This document shows positions 34,691 to 40,799 of a stretch of DNA of 40,799 bases, piece after piece. The DNA lies in NCBI GenBank assembly GCA_017634825.1, contig JAGBMP010000038.1, positions 1 through 40,799 on the forward strand. Direction: 5' to 3'. A program made the translations under genes and the position numbers. The stretch comes from Butyrivibrio sp. (GTDB lineage Bacteria; Bacillota; Clostridia; Lachnospirales; Lachnospiraceae). A model generated the notes under the pieces. The model did not search any database and was not told where the DNA came from. It was given only the letters and a program-made list of their open reading frames with translations. Numbering within the stretch: position 1 is the stretch's first letter; each line of letters begins with the position of its first letter.

Positions 34691-35620
34691 TTATTCAAGT
34701 GTGATTCTCGGATCAACAACCTTGTACATAATGTCACCTACAAGGTTCATGATAACGATTAGCGTTGCAAGCACGATGGTTGTACCCATGATAAGCGGAT
34801 AGTCACGGCCTGTGATACTGTTTACGAAGGCCCTGCCTATTCCGGGAACAGCAAAGATCTGCTCAACTACCAGGGAACCTGTAACGATACCGGCAAGCAT
34901 TGGTCCGAAATATGTAATAACCGGAATCAGTGAATTCTTAAGTGCATGTCCAAAGATGATCTTCATACCGGACACACCCTTTGCCTTGGCGGTTCTGATG
35001 TAATCCTGACCAAGAACCTCAAGCATTGAAGATCTTGTAAGCCTAGTGATGTAAGCCATAGGATACAGTGAAAGCGTAAGAACCGGAAGAACAAGTCCGT
35101 TCTTGGATGCTCCGTTTGCAGGGAACCACTTAAGATTTATTGCGAATGCAATCAGTAAAAGAGATCCCATAATAAATGAAGGCATAGATACGAATGCAGT
35201 TGTAATGATCATGATGATCCTGTCGATCAGCTTGTTTCTGCGAAGCGCAGCGATTGATCCAAGGACTACTCCGCTGGCAAGCGCAATCAAAGCAGCAATG
35301 AGACCCAGCTTAGCAGAAGTCTTCATTCCATCAAATATGATGTCATTGACGCTTCTACCCTTCTGCTTAAGTGATGGTCCAAAATCAAATTTGGTTACTA
35401 CATCAGAAAGATATGTAAGGTACTGAACTCCAAGGGGCTTATCCAGTCCGTACTTGGCTTCCATAGCCTTCATGACCGATTCACTTACGGCCTTCTCACC
35501 GATGAATGGACCACCGGGAACTGCATGCATTACAAAGAAGGTAACAGTGATAACTACCCAAACTGTAACTATTGCAAGCAGGATTCTCTTTACAATGTAC
35601 ATTAGTGTCTTAGTATTCAT
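34691..35620 (-). CDS. oppB: Oligopeptide ABC transporter permease OppB
   Basis: First gene of the opp operon, 309 residues, about six membrane helices. Features are the N-terminal helix (10-30), FFVMHAVPGGPF near 29, the permease loop TAKAKGVSGMKIIFGHALKNSLIPV near 205-229 and the end GDIMYKVVDPRITLE typical of OppB. The ATG has GGAG. Gene order B-C-D-F-A corresponds to a complete importer. A promoter candidate lies about 40 nt upstream. Confidence 0.95.
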   Translation of the reverse strand: MNTKTLMYIVKRILLAIVTVWVVITVTFFVMHAVPGGPFIGEKAVSESVMKAMEAKYGLDKPLGVQYLTYLSDVVTKFDFGPSLKQKGRSVNDIIFDGMKTSAKLGLIAALIALASGVVLGSIAALRRNKLIDRIIMIITTAFVSMPSFIMGSLLLIAFAINLKWFPANGASKNGLVLPVLTLSLYPMAYITRLTRSSMLEVLGQDYIRTAKAKGVSGMKIIFGHALKNSLIPVITYFGPMLAGIVTGSLVVEQIFAVPGIGRAFVNSITGRDYPLIMGTTIVLATLIVIMNLVGDIMYKVVDPRITLE

Positions 35621-35659
35621 AGCATCTCCAACCTGTTAATAATAATATTACCGGCAAAT

Positions 35660-35688
35660 AAAATATTTATCCCCACAAAGCGATGCAA
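35660..35688 (-). promoter_or_regulatory. Candidate promoter of the opp operon
   Basis: The minus strand has TTGCAT (35683-35688) and TATTTT (35660-35665) with exactly 17 nt between, about 40 nt before the oppB ATG. The rest of the 334-nt gap (35621-35954) is AT-rich, with a hairpin near its far end, and no gene is seen in it. Confidence 0.5.
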
Positions 35689-35894
35689 CTTCAACGTGCT
35701 AAATCGCTAAATCATCACAAAATAAATGCAATCACATACTTGCCCGTACGTCATTGCACTGAAGATAAATCTCCTATTTAACACGCTTCTAAAACGAAAC
35801 GTGCAAGCCTTGTTTAGTGTAGAATTTATATTACTTTATGTCAAGTATTTGACCTTAAAATCGCTACAACTGATTAATATAAATCAAGAAATCT

Positions 35895-35923
35895 GCCCCA
35901 AAAGACACTTGTCTTTGTGGGGC
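35895..35923 (-). terminator. Hairpin after the flagellin-like gene, probable terminator
   Basis: On the minus strand GCCCCA and AAAGAC pair with GTCTTT and TGGGGC (12 bp, one bulged C, 4-nt loop). The following sequence (AGATTTCTTGATT) is only moderately T-rich, so it may be a terminator or a 3'-end protecting hairpin. It starts about 32 nt after the stop codon. Confidence 0.7.
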
Positions 35924-35954
35924 GGACATTTTCATCAAATAATCTTTATCAGGA

Positions 35955-36725
35955 TTACGCGAAGATGTTCATGGCTTTCTGCTCATCATCTCTCATCTTC
36001 TGTGCCAGAAGTGTATTCTGATAGGTATCCATGAGCTCTTTTTGCTTAGCTTCTATAACAGCTCTCATGGAATTGTCTTCTTCCTTGTCCATCTGATATC
36101 CGTTGAGCTCCATAGCTGCGTGAGAATTGTAGGTAAGAGCATGCTCTACTCCATTCGTCTGAGCTCCGGCATTTGATCTGTTCTTGGTAACAGCCTCAAG
36201 AGCCTTATCTATCCTGCTCATGTCAAAGCCATCTTTGGTAACATCGTAGTCATCAATGCCAAGGGCCTTGGTAGTGCTGTTGTAGGTGGAAACATTTACC
36301 AGTGAACCGTTTGAATCGGTTGCTACCTTAAGATCTCCTGCGTTTCCGCTGAGCAGATTCTTCTCATTGTATTTAGCCTGATTGGCTGTGTCATTTATGC
36401 CCTGCAGATACTCTTTTACCTGAGACTGAATTGACTGCTTATCATCGTCAGATAAAGTACCGTTCATTGCCTTAACTGAAAGTTCTTTAATATTCTGAAG
36501 ATAATCGGTAATGCCTTCCATGGCTCCGTCTTCAATGTTGAGAACAGATCTTGCTGATTCTAAATTTTCTCTGCCTACTTCAAGTCCTCTTACCTGTGCA
36601 TCTGTCTTTTCCTGCATTGCAAGTTCAGATGCTCCCTGAGAAGCCTTTGAAATCTGTCCACCATTTGAAATAACGGAATACGCTGAGTAGTTACTATAAC
36701 CTGAAATTGCTGATATGCTACTCAT
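35955..36725 (-). CDS. Short flagellin-like protein
   Basis: The 256-residue protein has no signal peptide. Residues about 38-127 match the N-terminal D1 helices of flagellin (ESARSVLNIEDGAMEGITDYL, LSVKAMNGTLSDDDKQSI, ANQAKYNEKNLLSG), and residues about 172-215 match a C-terminal D1 segment (IDKALEAVTKNRSNAGAQTN, VEHALTYNSHAAMELNG). The usual flagellin start with the D0 sequence is replaced by a Ser/Tyr-rich stretch (SGYSNYSAYS), the variable middle is very short, and the end has an unusual charged helix. The ATG at 36723-36725 has AAGGAGG; the longer frame was rejected. It is a single gene with no flagellar neighbours here. It may be a minor filament protein or a secreted relative; a standard major flagellin seems unlikely. 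Confidence 0.8.
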   Translation of the reverse strand: MSSISAISGYSNYSAYSVISNGGQISKASQGASELAMQEKTDAQVRGLEVGRENLESARSVLNIEDGAMEGITDYLQNIKELSVKAMNGTLSDDDKQSIQSQVKEYLQGINDTANQAKYNEKNLLSGNAGDLKVATDSNGSLVNVSTYNSTTKALGIDDYDVTKDGFDMSRIDKALEAVTKNRSNAGAQTNGVEHALTYNSHAAMELNGYQMDKEEDNSMRAVIEAKQKELMDTYQNTLLAQKMRDDEQKAMNIFA

Positions 36726-37012
36726 AGTGCCTCCTTCTTGTGAAACGAAAAATAAACTACTCCCATCTACCATAATACTATTTCACAGTCCATAAAAATG
36801 GAATACCAAAAATGGCTTATTTTAGGGCAAAATGAAACATTATTACGCCATTTGCAGTCATAAATTGAAAAGAAAATACGTTTATTTTTGTTTTAATTTT
36901 ACGTTATATTTCTTTTAGAGTTCTGACATAATTTGGCAAAATTTACCCGTTATTATAATCTCATCAGAAGGAAACAACTTCTGAACCCCCAACAATACTT
37001 TTTTTCATACAC

Positions 37013-37041
37013 GGGTTGTCTGGTTCCCCACTAGACAACCC
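37013..37041. repeat. Inverted repeat in the gap before the flagellin-like gene
   Basis: GGGTTGTCT (37013-37021) and AGACAACCC (37033-37041) are perfect 9-nt inverted repeats with an 11-nt loop. It lies directly downstream of the DUF4956 terminator. The remainder of the 371-nt gap (36726-37096) is AT-rich with no gene seen; the flagellin-like promoter should lie there, but I could not assign it with confidence. Confidence 0.7.
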
Positions 37042-37049
37042 CTCCTCCC

Positions 37050-37078
37050 AAAAAAATACCACCTGCATCGGCAGGTGG
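37050..37078 (-). terminator. Terminator of the CotH-VTC-DUF4956 operon
   Basis: Minus strand CCACCTGC pairs with GCAGGTGG (37071-37078 with 37059-37066, loop CGAT), followed by TATTTTTTT. It starts 19 nt after the stop codon of the DUF4956 gene. Confidence 0.95.
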
Positions 37079-37096
37079 TTTTCTTATGTTCATAGG

Positions 37097-37771
37097 TCAG
37101 ATCCTTATTTCTCCCTGCTGTGTCAGAAGGGATGTGTTATCCACGCTCTCAATCTTGTTAAGGCTCTTCAAAAGCTCTTTTTCCTGAGTGGTCCTGACTT
37201 CAATTATCATATCCAGACCATTCTTCTTAAGATTCCTTGACTTAACCTTATAACCCTTTGAGTAATTTGAAACAGACTTGATTATATCGTCCTCTCCCTC
37301 GGGATCATTACTGTTTACAATAAGTACATAGGGCTTTCTGTTGGTGGGGATGAACTGAAGTAGTAAAAGACCTATTGTCACCATCAGGGCTACCACTATA
37401 GCCAGCTCAAAAAGTCCCGCTCCGCAGATGATTCCCTCTCCTATTGACCAGAACAGGAACAAAAGATCCATTGTATCCTTGATGGCCGTTCTGAAACGAA
37501 CTATGGAAAGAGCACCCACCATACCAAGAGAAATAACGATACTGGACTGCATTGCTATGATTATGCCTGCAGTTATCACAGAGATCATCGCCATTGAAAT
37601 GTGATAGTTCTTACTGTAAATTGATGTTCTGTTGATCAGCTTGTATATAAGGTAAATATACAGTCCGATAACGAATGTGACAGCCAGAATTGATATCATC
37701 TGACTCACGGGAATATCATTTGCTGAAAAGCCTTCCAATACTGATTTTCTGATTGCATCCTGAAAACTCAT
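37097..37771 (-). CDS. DUF4956 membrane protein
   Basis: The 224-residue protein has four hydrophobic segments (about 26-46, 59-78, 80-95 and 118-140) and then a soluble C-terminal domain of about 75 residues. The segment LGMVGALSIVRFRTAIKD followed by DLLFLFWSIGEGI (residues 82-113) is the hallmark of DUF4956. No biochemical function is established for the family as far as I know. It overlaps the VTC-type polymerase gene by 4 nt, the standard neighbour of this family, so the two probably work together in the membrane, possibly for polyphosphate handling (inference). Confidence 0.9.
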   Translation of the reverse strand: MSFQDAIRKSVLEGFSANDIPVSQMISILAVTFVIGLYIYLIYKLINRTSIYSKNYHISMAMISVITAGIIIAMQSSIVISLGMVGALSIVRFRTAIKDTMDLLFLFWSIGEGIICGAGLFELAIVVALMVTIGLLLLQFIPTNRKPYVLIVNSNDPEGEDDIIKSVSNYSKGYKVKSRNLKKNGLDMIIEVRTTQEKELLKSLNKIESVDNTSLLTQQGEIRI

Positions 37772-38499
37772 AATATATCTCCATTTCCTTCTTTAATCTG
37801 TCTTGCGTAATAATATTTGGAAAAGGCTGTCTTTTGCAAAGAGCCAAAATCCACTATCTTTCTGATATAATCCGGAAGCAGCTCATCATACTTAACTTCC
37901 AGTATATGTGCGCCTGTTTCCATGGTGGGAATAGCATGTATGTCCCTGTCAAAAAACCTCCCAACGTCCCGTGACACTCCGATGTTCTTATCAAAGGTTA
38001 TCCTGACGTTTCCATTTTTTTCAACAAAGGCTTCTCTCTCATACTCCACGATATTCACGGGATGAAGGAGCCTTGAATTCATGCTTGCAAACACCTTTCG
38101 GAAAAGAAATCCATCCTCGTCAAGCAGGTATCTGGAAGATAAATGTGCCTGCGCCATTGACGGATGCTCTATAAGCCCTTTTACGGTCTCCTTGGATATC
38201 CTTGCAGATTCCTTGTGCGTAAAACCGCTCTTTTTGGTCTTTTCCTCAAGCCTTATAAAGCTGTCGTCGGCGTTGTAGGATCGGATCCTGATCTTTGATC
38301 TGTCATCGATTCCTGATTCAATCTCATATACAGAGCTGTCTGATCTGTCATCAAAGTAAATGCTCCTGATGAGATAACTTCCTCCGACGCTGTGGGCATC
38401 TCTGACCATCAGGTCCTTAAGGCGTTCTCTCAAATATGCAATTTGATCCTCATAGACAATATACTTGTCTTCTACTCTATAATACATCAGTGTAGCCAC
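37768..38499 (-). CDS. VTC-domain polyphosphate polymerase-like protein
   Basis: The 243-residue protein is a VTC domain, the fold of the catalytic part of the yeast Vtc4 polyphosphate polymerase. It has the expected basic and acidic residues lining the tunnel: RVEDKYIV near residue 8, RSIYFDD near 45, KIRIRSYN near 69, RLEEKTKKSGFTHKESARIS near 82-101, VEYEREAFV near 151 and EVKYDELLP near 201. It contains no SPX domain and no membrane helix. The ATG overlaps the CotH-like gene by 13 nt, and the DUF4956 gene follows with a 4-nt overlap. Activity as a polymerase is inferred from the fold. Confidence 0.9.
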   Translation of the reverse strand: MATLMYYRVEDKYIVYEDQIAYLRERLKDLMVRDAHSVGGSYLIRSIYFDDRSDSSVYEIESGIDDRSKIRIRSYNADDSFIRLEEKTKKSGFTHKESARISKETVKGLIEHPSMAQAHLSSRYLLDEDGFLFRKVFASMNSRLLHPVNIVEYEREAFVEKNGNVRITFDKNIGVSRDVGRFFDRDIHAIPTMETGAHILEVKYDELLPDYIRKIVDFGSLQKTAFSKYYYARQIKEGNGDIL

Positions 38500-40016
38500 A
38501 CTCCGTTTAAAAAGGCTGTTCTTTGGTTAATGAAACCCTCAAGCTTCTGATACTCCTTGGCATCTCCTGCGCTGTATCCCCACTCTTTGTACATGTCTGC
38601 CCATCTTACGCTGTCCATGGCAGCCGATTTTTCCAAAAGCTCCCTGTACTGTTTGATCCCGCTCTCTGTCATCTCCTTCATGAAGCCCTGAGCGCTTTCT
38701 TTATAATACTCATGGACAAGTTCATTAAACTCATCATGGGTTAGCATGTTCTTATAGTAGATGCTGTTGTGCTCTGAGAGATAAAGTTCCGTGATCCCTG
38801 TGGAATCTTCATCGGCATATTCCATCCAGCTAAGATAGTTGCCAAGACTCATATCAAAGTCCCATCCCGGGCCTGCGTAGAGCTTGCTGTCGATGCTGTC
38901 CTTATCCTTATAATAATATGCGCTGCTGACTCCGCCATCATAGTTCTTGATAAGCTCCTCAACCAGATATCTCTTTGCAAAGGATGGCAGATCAATATAC
39001 TGTCCGTAGGGCTCTGTGCCCAGGATTTCTTCTTCCGCCTTTTCAAAAAAGTCTGAAAGATAACTAATCTCATTAACCGTACAGTATTTAGGCGCAACAA
39101 CTATAAAGTGTTCATCGTTACTTGTGACAAATCCGTTGTTAAAGTCGCTGTATTCAAGGTTGTACCTGTCGACAAACTCCCTCTCAACCAGATATCCGCC
39201 GGATACATCTTGAGCGCACTCCGGGAGATTCCAGCCCTTCATGGTCTGAGTCTCATAGACGCTGAAGGATTCAGCATTTAGTCTTGAAAAGACCTCTGAC
39301 TGGAGCCTGTCTATGTCGGTGATATTTATGCGTTCTTCTCCGACCTCAATGCTGGCACAGAGATAGTAGTTCCCCATATAATCACCGTTTATATACAGAT
39401 CTGTAAATCTGCCGGTGGTGGCATAAGGGATTCCCACAGCCATCTCCAGTCTTCTTGCAATATCATTTCTTACAAGCGTTGCATCCGAAGCATTGGCAAT
39501 CAGCGCATAGTCCTTGCCACTGCCCATTCCAAGTATTGATGCAGCCTTTGTCATCTTAATCTTAAAGGGCTTTTTATCCCAGGTATTCCAGGAATAATTA
39601 CCTCTTCCCTTGATATAGTCAAGTCCTGACGCAACGTTCTCGTTGCCGCTTTCATCCACTACCGTGATCTTGCCGGATTCCTTATATTCCTTGTCTGCAA
39701 GGATCTTATCAAGGCTTCCTGAATTGGTTGTTATATATACTGTAGCAACATTCTCGGATTTCATTATCTTTATGTCATGCTTTTTAGCTTCTGCAGAGAG
39801 CTTTATGTCCTGCTCGGAAACATAGCCCGGCAAAAAGAGATAATAGCTTCCTCCCTGCTCAAAGACATTGATCTTATGTCCATCCACTGTAGCATACATA
39901 AAATAAGTATCGGTTATGTTTTTCTCTTTTCCGTCTATATGGCTGATTAAAGCAAGCGCTGCAATACACAGCGCTATAACCGGCAGATAGATAAGAAGGC
40001 TCTTTTTATTGTTCAT
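38487..40016 (-). CDS. CotH-kinase-family protein, membrane-anchored
   Basis: The 509-residue protein has a single N-terminal membrane helix (about 6-26) without a clear cleavage site, a beta-rich part (about 30-120) and a CotH-like domain (about 125-490). Family motifs are KGRGNYSWNTWDKKPFKIKM near 136-155, GKDYALIANASDATLVRND near 166-184, LYINGDYMGNYYLC near 206 and PGWDFDMSLGN near 383, which hold the nucleotide- and metal-binding residues of CotH-type protein kinases. The domain would lie outside the membrane. The ATG overlaps the YfhO-like gene by 4 nt. CotH, VTC and DUF4956 genes often travel together; the target is unknown. Confidence 0.9.
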   Translation of the reverse strand: MNNKKSLLIYLPVIALCIAALALISHIDGKEKNITDTYFMYATVDGHKINVFEQGGSYYLFLPGYVSEQDIKLSAEAKKHDIKIMKSENVATVYITTNSGSLDKILADKEYKESGKITVVDESGNENVASGLDYIKGRGNYSWNTWDKKPFKIKMTKAASILGMGSGKDYALIANASDATLVRNDIARRLEMAVGIPYATTGRFTDLYINGDYMGNYYLCASIEVGEERINITDIDRLQSEVFSRLNAESFSVYETQTMKGWNLPECAQDVSGGYLVEREFVDRYNLEYSDFNNGFVTSNDEHFIVVAPKYCTVNEISYLSDFFEKAEEEILGTEPYGQYIDLPSFAKRYLVEELIKNYDGGVSSAYYYKDKDSIDSKLYAGPGWDFDMSLGNYLSWMEYADEDSTGITELYLSEHNSIYYKNMLTHDEFNELVHEYYKESAQGFMKEMTESGIKQYRELLEKSAAMDSVRWADMYKEWGYSAGDAKEYQKLEGFINQRTAFLNGVWLH

Positions 40017-40799
40017 AGCTTTGCCCTCTTTCTCTCTAATATTTCCACATAGATAAGAAGAAACAGACCAATCAGGCTAAGTCCCGCTCCAAGCCAGAGT
40101 CCCGAAGATATGTACTTCATCCTGATTGTTACTTCACCTGCTTCATTGATCGGAATGTAGGTCAGGGAGTCGTACACACAAAGCGCCTGTGTTTTCTTAC
40201 CGTTTGCGGTAATCCTCCAGTTGCTCTCATAAGGTACTGTAAGGAAAAGACCATCTGCCCCTTCCGGCACCGTAACAGTCATCTCACTCCTAAAAGGCCT
40301 CACCTTAACAATGCAGTTTCTTGCTGAAAGCTCGTTGTAAGCAGCCTCCAGAGCCTTAGTATCTTCGGTAACAAAAACGGCAGTTCCGAAGTTATCATCT
40401 TCATTCTCACCCTGAACCGAAAGCATTATCTCATCTCCGGCCTTATGATATCCAAGGTTTAGGATCTTTACGCAGGCAGCATTACCATAAGTAATCAAAA
40501 ACTCATCATTTACAAACACAGAAAGGCCCTCGCCCGCATTTATAAGTCCGTCAAGGTAAAAATATAGTTCTCCGTCCTGCATCGCCCTTACTTTGTAGTC
40601 ATAACGGGGTTTATCATCAACGGTATACATTTCACTCTGCTCTACCTGCGCATTTGCAAAAAGAGATACCTCTTTTCCCAAAAGTCTTGAGTAGATATCC
40701 TCCTGAAGCATAAATGCATCCTTCTTTGGAACGCGCTCCATAGAAGCATCAGGCTCATTGAATTCAGGATCGCAGATGCCTGATAGATCAAAGTCTTTA
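40013..40799 (-). CDS. YfhO-like membrane protein, C-terminal part (cut by window edge)
   Basis: The frame has no stop up to the right edge, so the true start lies outside the window; the ATG at 40739-40741 is probably internal. The visible 261 residues begin (from the edge) KDFDLSGICDPEFN, contain an extracytoplasmic beta-rich domain (SLFANAQVEQSEMY, later PYESNWRITANGKKTQ) and end with one membrane helix (GAGLSLIGLFLLIYVEIL) and a basic tail. This matches the C-terminal part of YfhO-type multi-pass proteins, linked to glycosylation of lipoteichoic acids or to other surface polymers in Bacilli. It overlaps the CotH-like gene by 4 nt and so belongs to the same operon. Confidence 0.75.
   Translation of the reverse strand, partial: KDFDLSGICDPEFNEPDASMERVPKKDAFMLQEDIYSRLLGKEVSLFANAQVEQSEMYTVDDKPRYDYKVRAMQDGELYFYLDGLINAGEGLSVFVNDEFLITYGNAACVKILNLGYHKAGDEIMLSVQGENEDDNFGTAVFVTEDTKALEAAYNELSARNCIVKVRPFRSEMTVTVPEGADGLFLTVPYESNWRITANGKKTQALCVYDSLTYIPINEAGEVTIRMKYISSGLWLGAGLSLIGLFLLIYVEILERKRAKL

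Noticed and set aside
35621..35954. A small gene in the gap between oppB and the flagellin-like gene (for example the plus-strand frame at 35726-36034)
   Set aside because: No ribosome binding site, no recognisable protein features, and it runs into the flagellin-like gene and its terminator.

Overview
The window looks like chromosomal DNA of an anaerobic Firmicute, most likely a Lachnospiraceae member (Butyrivibrio/Pseudobutyrivibrio-like). The grounds are the anaerobic early-cobalt (Cbi) route to vitamin B12, strong AGGAGG ribosome binding sites, Cys-lipoproteins with Ala/Glu/Thr-rich linkers, several large hybrid histidine kinases and a flagellin-like protein. This assignment is inference from gene content, not from a database match. 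Almost every gene is on the minus strand; only a two-gene STAS unit (28675-29519) is on the plus strand. No tRNA, rRNA, CRISPR array or transposase gene was seen.

Region 1 (1-15020) is one long minus-strand cobalamin operon. It starts with an extended -10 promoter, a cobalamin riboswitch (about 14815-14995) and an intrinsic terminator (14693-14722). Then follow cbiK (an exported, lipid-anchored cobaltochelatase with a NEAT-like domain), a substrate-binding lipoprotein with a related N-terminal domain, cbiP, cbiC, cbiD, cbiF, a FecCD-type permease, an ABC ATPase fused to a cysteine-rich domain, cbiG, cbiH, a cbiJ-cbiE-cbiT triple fusion, cbiA and the first part of cobT, which runs off the left edge. 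Genes mostly overlap or lie within 10 nt of each other. The exception is a 91-nt cbiC-cbiD gap that holds a nearly perfect 78-nt palindrome. Enzymes for steps not seen here (cbiL, cbiB, cobU, cobS) may lie beyond the left edge.

Region 2 (15025-28413) is a minus-strand signalling block read from right to left: a membrane hybrid kinase with Hpt domain whose 3' end is frameshifted, a two-receiver response regulator, a SulP anion transporter, a soluble EAL-PAS-GGDEF protein, a Cache-type hybrid kinase, and an APC-family permease fused to a hybrid kinase. Small gaps and overlaps suggest co-transcription, probably with an internal promoter before the EAL-GGDEF gene.

Region 3 (28591-35688) holds the plus-strand STAS protein and its partner, which converge through a shared bidirectional terminator on a complete oligopeptide ABC transporter operon (oppB-C-D-F-A), with an extra promoter candidate before oppA.

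Region 4 (35895-40799) holds a short flagellin-like gene and then, upstream of a strong terminator, a tight operon of YfhO-like (partial), CotH-like, VTC-type polyphosphate polymerase and DUF4956 membrane protein genes.

The most unusual items are: the extracytoplasmic chelatase plus matching binding protein and ATPase-Cys fusion; the transporter-kinase fusion; the kinase frameshift at an A-AAG-GGC heptamer; and the long palindrome inside the cobalamin operon.
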